From: Erythrobasidium yunnanense
Lineage: Eukaryota > Basidiomycota > Cystobasidiomycetes > Erythrobasidiales > Erythrobasidiaceae
Reading direction: 5' to 3'
Assembly: GCA_001600175.1 (NCBI GenBank)
Contig: BCJC01000007.1
Span: 248,001-312,000 of the forward strand
DNA length: 64,000 bases
Shown here: piece after piece, positions 12,201 through 23,499 of the stretch
Numbering within the stretch: the stretch's first letter is position 1
Layout of the letters: each line of letters starts with the position of its first letter
Notes under the pieces: generated by a model
What the model was told of the DNA's origin: nothing
Databases searched by the model: none
The model's input: the letters and a program-made list of their open reading frames with translations, nothing else
Program-made: the position numbers and the translations under genes

Positions 12201-15200
12201 ATCTGCAGAGAGAGCAATCACTACAACCCTGAGAAGGTCAAGAATTTCCTCAAGGAAGCGAAGCTGCAAGATCAGCTGCCTCTCATCATTGTCTGCGACC
12301 GTTTCGGCTTCGTGCACGACTTGGTCCTCTACCTCTACCAGAACGGACTGCAGAAGTTCATCGAGGTGAGCATCATTCGCCCTACCTTCCTTTCCTTCAA
12401 GTACTGACGATGGGTCATCGAACACAGGTCTACGTACAGCGAGTCAACTCCGCGAGAACGCCTCAAGTTATCGGTGGTCTGCTCGATGTCGACTGCGACG
12501 AAGGCATTATCAAGCAGCTTCTAGGCTCAGTCACTGGACCGCTGTCTGTTGACGAGCTGGTAGACGAGGTCGAGAAGCGCAACAGACTCAAGCTCATCCT
12601 GCCTTTCCTCGAGGCAAAGATCGCAAGCGGAGCTCAAGAACCAGCTCTCTACAATGCTATCGCTAAGATCTACATCGACTCCAACAACAACCCTGAGGCT
12701 TTCCTCAAGGAAAACAATGTAAGTCGATGAGGCCCAGCAATCGTGTACGCCAAGACTTACATAGCTTTCTTCAGATCTACGATCCTTTGGTCGTTGGTAA
12801 ATATTGCGAGAAGCGTGATCCATACCTGGCCTACATCGCATACGCCAAGGGCTTCTGCGATCAAGAGCTTATCTCGATTACGAATGAGAACTCCATGTTC
12901 AAGCACCAAGCACGGTACCTTGTCAAGCGTAGACAAGTCGAGCTCTGGCAGACTGTCCTCAGACCCGACAACATGCACAAGAGACAGCTTATCGATCAGG
13001 TTGTTGCTACGGCTGTTCCAGAATCAAGCGATCCCGAAGACGTATCAGTCACTGTCAAGGCCTTCTTCGCTGCTGACCTACCTGGAGAGCTTATCGAGCT
13101 GCTCGAGAAGATCGTGCTCGAGCCATCTGCTTTCAACGAGAATGCCAATCTCAAGAAACTTTTGCTGCTTACAGCCATCCGAAGTGATAAGGGCAGAGTC
13201 ATGGGATACATCGACAAGGTGGAAGGCTTCGATGTCGCAGAGATTGCCAGCATCGCTATCGAGAATGGTCTTTACGAAGAAGCCTTCACGCTGTACAAAA
13301 AGCACAACATGCATCTCGAGGCCATGAACGTGCTGGTCGAGTACATCGTCAGTATCGATCGTGCATATCAGTATGCAAACAAGGTCAACGAGCCAGTATG
13401 CTGGAGCCGCCTTGGTAAAGCACAACTGGACGGTCTTCGCATCAAAGACGCTATTGGTACGTACAGCTAAATCCGGTCTGTGGTGTTCATACTGACACCG
13501 CTCGTATAGATTCCTACATCAAGGCTAACGATCCCACAAACTATGCTGAGGTTATCGAGACTGCTGAGCGCGCCGGCAAGCACGAAGACCTGGTTCGCTA
13601 TCTGCAGATGGCTCGCCAGACGCTTCGCGAGCCTCAGATCGATACAGAGCTGGTCGTTGCCTACGCAAAGACAGATCGTTTATCCGACATGGAAGAGTTC
13701 CTCGGCATGACCAACGTCGCAGATCTCCTGACTGCTGGTGAACAAGCTTTCGAGGCAAATCTCTACGAGGCCGCGAGAGTTCTCTTCCAAGGCATCTCCA
13801 ACTGGGCTCGATTGGCCACCACCCTCATCTATCTCGGCAAGACACAGGATGCTGTCGATGCAGCTCGCAAAGCTGGAAACACTCAGTATGCAGGGATATT
13901 AGACTATACATTCCTCGTATACTGATAAAAGTTTGTAGGGTCTGGAAGCAAGTCAATGCTGCTTGTATCGACAAGAAGGAGTTTAAGTCTGCGCAAGTCT
14001 GCGGTCTTAACTTGATCGTCCATGCCGAAGAGCTGCAAGCTTTGATCAAGCTGTACGAAACACGAGGCTACTTTGAAGAGTTGATGACACTCCTCGAGAG
14101 CGGTCTTGTTCTCGAAAGAGCACACATGGGGTGAGCGGTGCGTCATGGCTGCAAGCGCGTTTGCTGATATCTGCCTGCAGCATGTTTACCGAGCTATCTA
14201 TTCTATACGCCAAGTACCGACCGGAGGCACTCATGGACCACCTCAAGCTTTACTGGTCCCGTATCAATATCCCAAAGGTCATCAGTGCGACCGAGAAAGC
14301 GCATCTGTGGCCCGAGCTGGTCTTCCTCTACGTCAAGTACGACGAATTCGACAATGCTGCTTTGCAAATGATGGAGCACTCGGCAGATGCCTACGATCAT
14401 AATCAGTTCAAGGAGATCGTGGTTAAGGTTGCCAACATCGAGATCTACTACAAAGCGCTATCTTTCTACATTGAGCAGCAGCCACTGCTTCTCAACGATC
14501 TGTTAGCCGCCCTTACTCCCAGGATAGACCACTCTCGAGTCGTCCGCCTCATCATGAAACATGATCATCTTCCTCTCATCAAGCCATACCTGATCGCTGT
14601 CAAGAAGCACGATCTCGAAGCCGTCAATAACGCGTTCTTCGATCTTCTCATCGAAGAGGAAGATCCTGCCACCCTCCTAGATTCTATCGATACCAACACG
14701 AACTTCGACACACCGGGTCTGGCCTCGCGTCTGCAGAAGCACGAGCTTCTCGAGTTCCGCCGAATCGCAGCACATCTATACAAGAAGGCAGGAAGATGGG
14801 AAGATTCTATCAACCTCAGCAAGTCCGACAAGCTATATAAGGACGCAATGATCACTGCTGCCGAGTCGCTGGCGACCGAGTTGGCGGAAGAGTTGCTGCA
14901 CTACTTTGTCTCATTGGGCAACAAGGAGTGCTTCACTGCGTGCCGTAAGCAGATTCCAGCACACGTAGGCAGAAATCCGACTAATACCGCTTTTTTCAAG
15001 TATACATCTGCTACGATCTATTGCGGCCAGATCTGATATCCGAGCTGTCGTGGCGACATGGTCTGAACGACTTCGCGATGCCGTTCCAGCTGCAAGTGCA
15101 GCGGGAGCAGTACAATCGCTTGTCGTCACTCGAAGCTCTCGTCAAGAAGCTTTCAGCCAAGGATGAGAAGAAAGAGAAGGAAGAAAGCGAGGCGCCGATC

Positions 15201-15314
15201 CTTATGGGCCAAGGTAGACTAATGATCGGAGCAGCTCCAGCGGGAGGACTGAATGGGTTCGCACAACCGCCGATTGTCATGCCACAACAGACGGGCATGC
15301 CAGGCTTTTATTAG
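9282..15314 (+). CDS. CHC1: clathrin heavy chain
   Basis: Seventeen exons: 9282-9292, 9423-9450, 9518-9753, 9816-9855, 9914-10288, 10347-10631, 10697-11095, 11158-11436, 11499-11729, 11785-11856, 11910-12365, 12428-12718, 12775-13456, 13510-13885, 13939-14130, 14181-14944 and 15001-15314. They give 1676 residues, the normal length. All junctions keep phase and match the family. The N-terminal seven-blade propeller opens [13 protein letters not shown] and runs [30 protein letters not shown] and DIAFWKWI. The leg carries the clathrin repeats, with marks such as [43 protein letters not shown] and [19 protein letters not shown]. It forms the triskelion coat of endocytic and trans-Golgi vesicles. 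The first two coding exons are only 11 and 28 nt. It is convergent with an ArfGAP gene, also a vesicle-traffic protein. Confidence 0.98.
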
Positions 15315-15684
15315 TTTAGTGTAACGATGACTGTCGAGCGGTGCTCTTCCAAAAGGCTTTCAGATAGATCGAGGATGAATTTGTCCATGTTTCTGTAGTG
15401 AGTATACGTGTGATGCTCTTTAGCGAGCTGCAACGCGATTAACGATCTTTGATGATAAAGCCGACTACTGCCCGGGCATCCTATGCATGTTTCCCCAATG
15501 GTTCCTACTGGTACAACGACAAGCTGACGATTATAGCTTGCAGCAATTAGGTAAGCGTGCTGAAGAATTCTGCAACTCCACATATAACAGATACGGAAGC
15601 GATGAGTATCCGCCCAAATGAAAGATAAAAGAGACGAAGCTTGCGGAACGGAGCTGAGAGGCGTGTTGCATACTAGTATACTTG
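15315..15684. other. shared 3' region of two convergent genes
   Basis: 370 bp between the stop codons of CHC1 (+) and the BAR-PH-ArfGAP gene (-). It must hold both 3' untranslated regions and terminators. No gene seen. Confidence 0.6.
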
Positions 15685-18600
15685 CTATTGTCGCCAACGC
15701 CGATCGGCGTATTTCATCTTGATGAGTTTGGCAATATTCCTATGCGAGTTTCAGCTAAGTGTATCTCGAGGGGTTTTAGGTGGCGGACTTACTCGCTTGA
15801 ACGCATCTCTGCTGGAAGATCAGGTGGCTCCCATGTCAAGCGTCCAGTTACGTTACCGGTCGCTCTCATGCATGCAAGCTGCTCGTCCGACCAGTCATCC
15901 AAGTCGACGCTGCGGACTTTCGATATGTGCGATCCGAGACCACGATGCAAGCCTGAGCACCGGATACATACGAAGATGCCCAGATTCCACGATGCCCAGC
16001 GGGGATCTAATTGAACCGGATTAGCAAGATGGGCAAGGCGAAGTGGGTATCGTCGTACCAGTTTCATCGCAATCTGCGCATCTACGGTTCTCGGGGAGCC
16101 TTACGAGCTGCTGCAGCTCTCTTGCATTCTGGTCTTTCGATTCCCTGCTTTGTTTGATCGGTTTGGGCGGACCGAATGTGCTATTGACAGCAGCTTCAAT
16201 ACCGTGATCCAGTTCTTCGGCACTTCTTGGCGAAGAAGACAGGTTTGTAGGTCCATGGAAAGATGGAGAATGGGCTTTGGCTGAATCGAGCTGCGCCGAA
16301 GCTGACTTCGGATGTGCAATCGGGTTGGGCTGCTTGCTGTCACCTGAGAAGAAGGACGTAACAGACTGACTGGCTTCCAACAAGGTTGTCAACGGCGTGG
16401 AAGTGCTGGGATCCCGTTCTCTCCGTCTGCCGTTCGCTGCTGCGGCTATATTCGAGACGATGGACGATACAGAGTCCCGTTTACTATGTTTACCAGACGT
16501 CCGCCTCTGCAAAGGTCTGTTCATCTTTGCAAAGACAGCTCTGACACCATCAGCAGCGCTGTTGCCACTATTTGGGGAGTGGAAGTTGGGCTCGGATTGC
16601 CGCTCTCGGCCAGATTCGCTTTGTCGTTGAGGCGTCGCAAATATGCCCAGACCCAGGTCAGAGTGCTGGTGGGTTTCCTGACTGCTACTTGAGCGGACGA
16701 AGTGCCGGACAGACGAGGTTCTGAAACAGCAGAGGTATCAGCTGCAACACAGAGCACGCTTTTCGACCAGCTTACCCGTCAAGCAACGACTCTATGACGT
16801 TGGCGATAGCTTTTAGCCAAGTCTGGGCTTCTTCAGCAGAAGTAGCTTGATATATCCTTCTTAAGGAGGGGGTGATGACTTCGAAGGTGAACCGCCTATC
16901 TTGCATCTTCGCTTCTCGAACAGTTGCAAAGCGCAGATTGATGGGCGTAGTGTTAAGCTCGAGGCGATCGCCCGCATACTCGCACAATTGGCCACCTGCC
17001 AGAACGATCCAGTACCTAATGAGAGTCGGTTTAGCTACTTAAAGTGAGGGTTAAATAGAACTGTCTTCACTTATGCCAATGCCGAACATTGTCTAGACTA
17101 CCTTGATGGGTGATCGGCCTGGAGTTGGCCCAAAGAAAACCCTCCTTCTTTCGCAACTGCGGCTGAGCTGCATCAGGATGTAACGATGTATTCGGAGACA
17201 GGCCAGGTGAAGGAGGTGCTAGCCAATGTGCGGGCGGCACATCGGGAGATGTGCTCATGCCTAACGCTTCCGCGGACCTGTTTCCATTGGGGAAAAGGTG
17301 CATTTGCTGCGTCTCAGGAGACGAAAGGTACTGATTGAGAGCCATAGAGGAATCCAAACTGGCTCGACTCTTATAGAAGAACTGCTGAGCATCAATGACT
17401 TCCGGTCTATGGCTTGCAGATGTCTTCTCCATATTCCGTCTTTGTAGCTCGAGCTCGATTTTCTTCTCCTCTATGTCTGCGCACAAAGTGTCCAGGCGAA
17501 GTTCCAGATCGTTCAGCGCCAGGGTTGAAGAGTCTAGATCCCGACCGGCGGCAACGTTAATATTATGTATGGCGTGAGCGTAGTGCGTCAAGGTAACCAG
17601 AGCAGAGCACTCTTTGAATAATGCCAGATCCCGAAGCGAGTTGAAGTAGTCTAAGCGAGCTACCTGGAAGCGATCTTTGCGCAGCTTATGCTTCTCGTCA
17701 GCCGCTGAAGCTTTCTGTCGCCCTTCTGTACTCGCTGAGTCGTTCTTGACAGCTAGATGCTGGATGCGATCTCGTATTAGCAGAAGCTCGTCACGGAGTA
17801 ACAAGACTAACCTTGTGAACATGATCGTAGAAGCTCTTGCTTTCATGCTCGAACGACTTCTTCTTAGCTTCCGCGATCTTGAGCATCGAGATCAAGCGTC
17901 TCAGAGGCTCAATAACGAGTTCTTCCATCCTCAACATGCTCTCTTTCCTCGCAAAACCCTGCACTTTCCTAGCCATATCGTAGTATCCCGTGTTGAGCGA
18001 TTGGATAGCATTGCTATTTGTACTTGCTAGATCTCGAAGTGATCTATCAAAGACATATTCCGCATCGTCCAGCATGCGCATGGCTGATAAAACTCCTTCG
18101 GCTGATTTGACTAGCCCTTTCAAGCTTCGCCGTAGATCGCTCGCTCTTTCTTCCATCTCCTTCAGATGCGCGCGAAAGAGAGGACCATCGTCTGCTGGCA
18201 TCTCGCCAAATTCGTCCAAAGCCGGCAGAGGTATTGCATCCTGTATCGCAGATGCTGAAGGCACAGGACCAGGCTGTATACTGTTTGCAGCGATGTACGT
18301 TGCGGGATGCGACGCTGATCTGGCATTTATAGGCGAAGCGAAAGCTGGATTGCCTGGCGAAGGTGATAAATTGGGAGATGTTGCTGATCTCTGTGGAGAC
18401 GGGCGCCTTGAGATCGTTGTGTTTGGGTCTTCTGCTCCTAGAGGCAGAAAATGCTGCTGAGGCGAATAATACTGCTGAGCGGAACTCATACCGTCCGACG
18501 AGGGGCCAGGTGAGGCGGATCGCATCGAGCCAACATCGCTCTGGTAGCTTCGCCGCTTGCCCATGCTTGTAGACTCTAGGAAATTTGCACTTGAAAGTCG

Positions 18601-19431
18601 TGAATGTGGTAACGGGTATCTAGGCTGAGGAGACAAATAGCTAGTTGACGCAGGAATGGATGGCGTCCCGAAAGGGGTTACACTGTATGGAGTAGGAAGA
18701 TAGTTTGCTATATCGGCTACCAAGTGCGGTGTCGGCGCAACTTGCTGGCTTTGCGAAGGTACTTGCTCCAGCCAGCAAGACAAGGTACTTAATTCGATAA
18801 ACGAGTCTGAATGCGGCTGGTATGACAGCAGTGACATGCATAGCTTGCCAGAAGAGCTGTTAGGCGATAGATCCGGAGTCCAACTAAAGCTTAGCTGTCC
18901 TGATTGATCGGGCAGTTCTTCGAGTATTGTGATTGCCGGATGCCTCTGGAGCTGTTAGACGGGACGTCAGTCAGATAGAGAACATATCGAATACGCAAAC
19001 AAGCGCACACTGCCTCGTTTCCTCTCTTCAAGGATTCTAGTGAGCTCGTGCATGGACGGCGCGTAAGCCAAGGATAGCTTAGAGGCCTCTTGGACAGCTC
19101 TCTGAGACAGTTGGAATACAAATTGGACGTGTAGTGCCTCGTGCGAACGTATCTGGAGCTTGAGGAGGGCATTGCTGGCGCTCTTCACACGCGCGCCGGG
19201 GTCGCTGATCCAAGCCAGATCATGGGATGAGGACAGATTCGCATCGCTTTCTCTTATTGTCTCGACGACATTGTACGCCAGCTCGCCGTCTTGCTGGCGC
19301 TGGATCTCGAGCACCCATTCAGCACGATCATCTTGCTCTGCTCCGACTTTGGATTTTATCGAGATTCTGGCTGATTGAAGCGTGGCCGCATCTTCCTGAC
19401 TGTTGGCATCTCGCGAACCTGCTGCGCCCAT
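15685..19431 (-). CDS. BAR-PH-ArfGAP protein (ACAP/Csx2-like)
   Basis: Exons in coding order: 19431-19009, 18951-17812, 17759-17071, 17015-16776, 16720-16059, 16006-15793 and 15739-15685, giving 1140 residues. The protein has a Ser/Pro-rich N-terminal half and a coiled BAR-like region (about 385-615). A PH domain follows (about 725-830, with HWHKYWIVLAGG and a final QTWLKAIANVIES helix). The C-terminal ArfGAP zinc finger (about 1035-1140) contains CADC-x16-CIRC, the catalytic arginine in GLHRGLGSH, and ISKVRS. It should stimulate GTP hydrolysis by Arf on curved membranes. The order BAR-PH-ArfGAP matches animal ACAPs and fission yeast Csx2/Cnt6; ankyrin repeats are absent, and the protein ends soon after the ArfGAP domain (KYADRRWRQ). 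The ArfGAP is split by a 52-nt intron between its two cysteine pairs. It shares a 257-bp divergent upstream region (19432-19688) with the dehydrogenase on its right. Confidence 0.92.
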
Positions 19432-19688
19432 TCCTGCCCTCTGGCATCTGGTGCGCCTGTCGATGCCGAATTATCAAAGTTCTGCCAACTCAAACGAGGC
19501 TTCGTAGCAACTTTTCCAGATTTTAGTCGACATTGCCGCTACAGACAGCATCGTAGGCCATTGGTCTATCTCTAATCTGCAAGCAGGCTGATGCTTGCTG
19601 CTACTTTCTGTACCTCTCCGGCTCAGAAGAGCCCGGACCCTCAACGCATAACATCCCCAGCAAGCAGTCAAGAGACCTCTCATACAAC

Positions 19689-21177
19689 ATGAGCCTTGCG
19701 GTACCTCGACTATGTGCGACAGCTGCGATCGGCCGGACTTCTCAGTAATTCTCGGCTAATGGGCGTTTGCCTGAACAGTCGACGTCAAAGGAAAGGTTGC
19801 AGTCGTTACAGGAGGAGGTAGAGATCTCATTCTCCCCAGCAAAGCCTCAGCTAAGCCCTTACATACAGGCAGCGGTCTCGGGACGAGTTCGTCAAGACTC
19901 GATATTAGCCGTCTTTGGCAGGAAAGGCTACAGTACTGAGTTTTGATTCGCAGTGATGGCGACTGCCCTTGCGCAGAATGGCGCGAAAGTCATCATTGCC
20001 TCAAGAAAAGAGAAAGCCCTCAAAGAAGTGGCCGACAAACTCAACGGCCACTCCGAGGGAAGCTGTGAATAGTGCGTCTGACTTATCTTCCTTTCTTAGT
20101 GTAGAGCTAACTACCTTCTTCTATAGCGTTGTGGCCGATCTGGGCGTGCGTACTTCAGACTGGCCCGTATTTCGGCCCATTGACGCATCCGCATCCCTGC
20201 AGACGAAAGCCGGCTGCGACTTCCTCGCTAGCGAAGTCAAGAAGCGCACAGACAAAGTCCACATCCTCATCAAGTGCGTTCTAATAGTACGGGGTACGAA
20301 GTTTGACTGATGCCTCTTCTATCTATCAGTAATTCTGGAGTGTTAGTCTCGCCGGCGTTCGTATATCGAAACGAGGTCTGATGTTTTGAATGCAGAACCT
20401 GGGGAGCGCCCTTCGATAAGGTGCCAGAGAAAGAAGGTGAGCCCTACGTTTCAACTTTGGTGGCTTTGGCTGACGAAAGATCAGGCTGGGATCGCGTTTT
20501 TGCGCTCAACGTCAAGAGCATCTTCTACCTTACTTCCGCACTGACGCCTTTGCTTGCGAAGGGATCTGACAACCTTGGTAAGGCCGTCATCACCTCGACT
20601 AAAGGTCTCAGCTAACAGACCCGACCGAAAGATCCTGGGCGCGTCATCAACATCGCAAGTGTCGCAGGTTTGGATCCTGTCGCAGAGGGTACATCCCTTG
20701 GAGAAGCGAATCACGGTCTATGGTCGTACAATGCGTCGAAAGCATCGGCTATCCATTTATCCAAATCCCTTGCGGCGACTCTTGCAGACAAGTTCATCAC
20801 TGTCAATGCAATCTGTCCGGGTGTATATGCCAGCCGTGAGCAAGTTTTACTACTGTGTTATGGCTTGCGAGTCCTAACGAGATGGGAGACTCCCGACAAT
20901 AGGCATGACTGCATACGGTCTATCGCAGAACAAAGACCACATCACGAATGCTTATCCTATGGGACGGATCGGCACTCCAGAAGATATTGCTGGCCTGGTG
21001 ATCTTCCTATCCTCGCGTGCAGGGGCTCATATCAGTGGCTCATTCATCGAGACGGATGGTAAGTCTGTAAAGTCTCATGAGTGACACTATTTCCTAACAC
21101 TGATCTTGAATCTCGCAGGCGGAGCGCTCAATGCAGGAAGAGGGTATCGTAAGAAGGCTTCAGAGGCTAAGTTGTAG
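19689..21177 (+). CDS. short-chain dehydrogenase/reductase
   Basis: Twelve exons encode only 284 residues: 19689-19713, 19779-19817, 19869-19886, 19954-20071, 20127-20145, 20203-20273, 20330-20341, 20396-20436, 20485-20577, 20632-20835, 20903-21058 and 21119-21177. Joined, they restore a classical SDR: TGGGSGLG (from residue 19) for the dinucleotide, NNSGVTWGAPF, Ser155 in NIASVAG, and Tyr178/Lys182 in YNASK. The late VNAICPGVYASR, PMGRIGTPEDIAGLVIFL and GSFIETDGG are also typical. It is an NAD(P)H oxidoreductase resembling gluconate-5-dehydrogenase and RhlG-like enzymes; the true substrate is unknown. Exons of 18, 19 and 12 nt are exceptional, and several donors are of the GTGCG type. The MSLAVPRLF start is typical of fungal members. 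Confidence 0.9.
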
Positions 21178-21491
21178 GGATGTCATAGCGATGCCACACT
21201 TCTGATGTAAGTAGCTTGCTACGATGCCCCAAATGAGAACCAGCGAACATCGTCGCGTAACGTCGCTGGTGCCCGATTAGTACCCTGCGAGACGGACTTG
21301 GAGTTGCCGGCGCTTGGCCATTGTATGCTTGCCTAACTACTCCTAAACCTTTCCCCCAAGGTCTTGCTTCTCCTACATCTTGCTGAGTGAGCCCGAGACG
21401 TGACGGAGAGATTAGTCAGGCGCCTATCATATCCCATCCTGCTAGGTTCTGTCTGTCTTTCTTTCTTCATCCCATCTGATATCTGCACAAA
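21178..21491. other. intergenic region between two oxidoreductase genes
   Basis: 314 bp between the dehydrogenase stop and the start of the quinone-reductase-type gene on the same strand. The last 130 bp are pyrimidine-rich, consistent with a promoter and leader. No gene seen. Confidence 0.55.
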
Positions 21492-22792
21492 ATGAAGCAG
21501 TGGACAGTACAAGGAACCACCAAAGGCAGCTTCGGTAGGTCGCGCTGCGTTGTTTGGCTGCTGTCGGAGTTCCGTGGCTGATGACGCTGTCTGTCGAAAA
21601 TCATTGTAGACAGCCTCAAGCTGGATGAGAATGCAGCAGTACCTGAAATTAAGGACAACGAGGTGCTCGTGCGATGTCAGTAGCAAGAAAGCCAATGGCG
21701 AATGAAAGAGCAAGAGCCGTGGAGCTGACTTCTCGCAAATTCCAGTCCGCGCTGCCTCGCTGAACTACAGAGATCTTATTATCCCTCAAGGTCTCTACCC
21801 CTTCCCACAGCGAGATGGCGTAGTGCCCTGCTCAGACGGTGCCGGCGAAGTCGAGAAAGTCGGAAAGAGCGTCACGCTATTCAAAAAGGGCGACAAGGTT
21901 CTCACCCTCTTCAACCAAAGCCATCTAGCTGGTCTTATTACTCCACCTGATTTCGGTACTGGCGTAGGAGGTGTAATCGATGGATCGCTTCGTCAATATG
22001 GAGCGTACGACCAGCATGGACTGGTTCACATGCCGAAGAACCTCAACTTCGAAGAAGGCAGCAGTCTGGTGTGCGCTGGTCTGACGGCTTGGAACTCGCT
22101 CTATGGTCTGGAAGGAAGACAAATCAAGCCAGGTCATGTTGTCCTAACCCAGGGCACTGGTGGTGTCTCCATCTTCGCAGTTCAGGTCAGCTGCAAGTAC
22201 CTCAGGCGGCGCGAGGAGAATGCTGACTTGGTGATTTCTATGATAGTTCGCCAAAGCTGCTGGGTGCACTGTCGTCGCGACTACCTCCAGCAACGAGAAG
22301 GCTGAAGAGCTGAAGAAGCTCGGCGCTGACCACATCATCAACTATAAGGAGAACCCTAACTGGGGAGAGAAGGCTAAGGAGCTTACTGGAGGAGCTCATC
22401 ATGTTATCGAGGTCGGCGGTCCCAACACGGTCGCTCAGAGCTTGAAGGCTGTTCGTCCCGAAGGTGTCATCTCCATCATCGGATTCCGTGAGTCTGAGTC
22501 CCCTCTCTCGTCGATACTACGTAGTGATTCACCGTCGACTTTGTTTCCAGTCGGAGGTGGCAAGGGCGAAAAGACACCTACACTCCTCGACTGCTTGATG
22601 AATGTCTGCACAGCTCGCGGCATCCTCGTTGGCTCGAGGCAGCAGTTCGAAGACATGATCGCTGCCGTCGAAGCGAATAACATCAAGCCTGTTGTGGACA
22701 AGAAGACCTTCAAGCTGGAGCAGGCTGTCGATGCTTTCCAGTATATGTGGGATCAGAAGCACTTCGGAAAGCTGTGCATCACAATAGATTAA
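21492..22792 (+). CDS. zinc-free medium-chain reductase (quinone oxidoreductase type)
   Basis: Exons 21492-21534, 21610-21675, 21746-22185, 22247-22487 and 22551-22792 give 343 residues. The N-terminal GroES-like part includes SLNYRDL, then GVVPCSDGAGEV and GDKVLTLF. The Rossmann part carries GTGGVSIFAVQFAKAAG, followed by ATTSSNEKAEELKKLGAD. The end is the usual DAFQYM...HFGKLCI. The structural-zinc cysteine cluster and the GHE zinc motif of true alcohol dehydrogenases are missing, which places it with NADPH-dependent quinone/enone reductases of the MDR superfamily. Substrate unknown. It follows the SDR gene in the same orientation, but separate leaders argue against co-transcription. Confidence 0.92.
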
Positions 22793-23499
22793 ACATCAGC
22801 GTCTTCTCGAAGTGAAATGGCCGACTGATTAGCATAGACAGCGATCCGGCTTGGAGTATGTATCGTATATGATTGATGTATGGCAATCAAAGAAGAGCAT
22901 CACTATTAAAACGGAGGAGCTGGCGTTTGAGCCTTCGAAAAGGCATGGTGTGCGAGCCGGTCTTGCATCTTGAGCATCTAGAATCTAGACCCTTGAAACG
23001 CATAGCTTGCAGAAAAGCCTGGTGTCATATGGCAGCTGCGAAGAAGCTGCTACGTTCTCCTCCCAAAACAAACTGAAAAGAACTGAGGCCTGCATGAACG
23101 GCGCCGAAAGTCTGGCTCTTTCGATTACCCAGCGGGAGGGCACCAGGACAGCAAAGCAAGATGCCCGACTGAGGTGCTGTATGAGATACATCTTTGGACT
23201 AGGCTGTCCGGCTTCCCTTGTCTGCGGGTCGCAGCCAAACCCAACGAACCCGACATCTTCGACCTTCTCGCGACCATACCTGCCCTTTGTCAATATTGCA
23301 AATGCATTTCTTTGTTGAAGACTGGGCTCTTCTCTGTTCTGTTGACTGCTGACGACTGACCGAACCTCGATTGGACCAGTTCACAATCCTCCCTGTTTTC
23401 GCTTGGGGTAATCTTCTGGCTGGCCCAGCTCTGCTTCCTTCCTCTCACACTAAAACTACTCTCACCCTTCTCAAGTGGCCGACGAGCTCACTTTACGCC
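22793..23499. other. intergenic region with pyrimidine-rich leader
   Basis: 707 bp between the reductase and the TM198-like gene. A C/T-rich stretch at about 23430-23475 just before the ATG is a likely leader. Open frames on both strands lack any motif. Confidence 0.55.
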
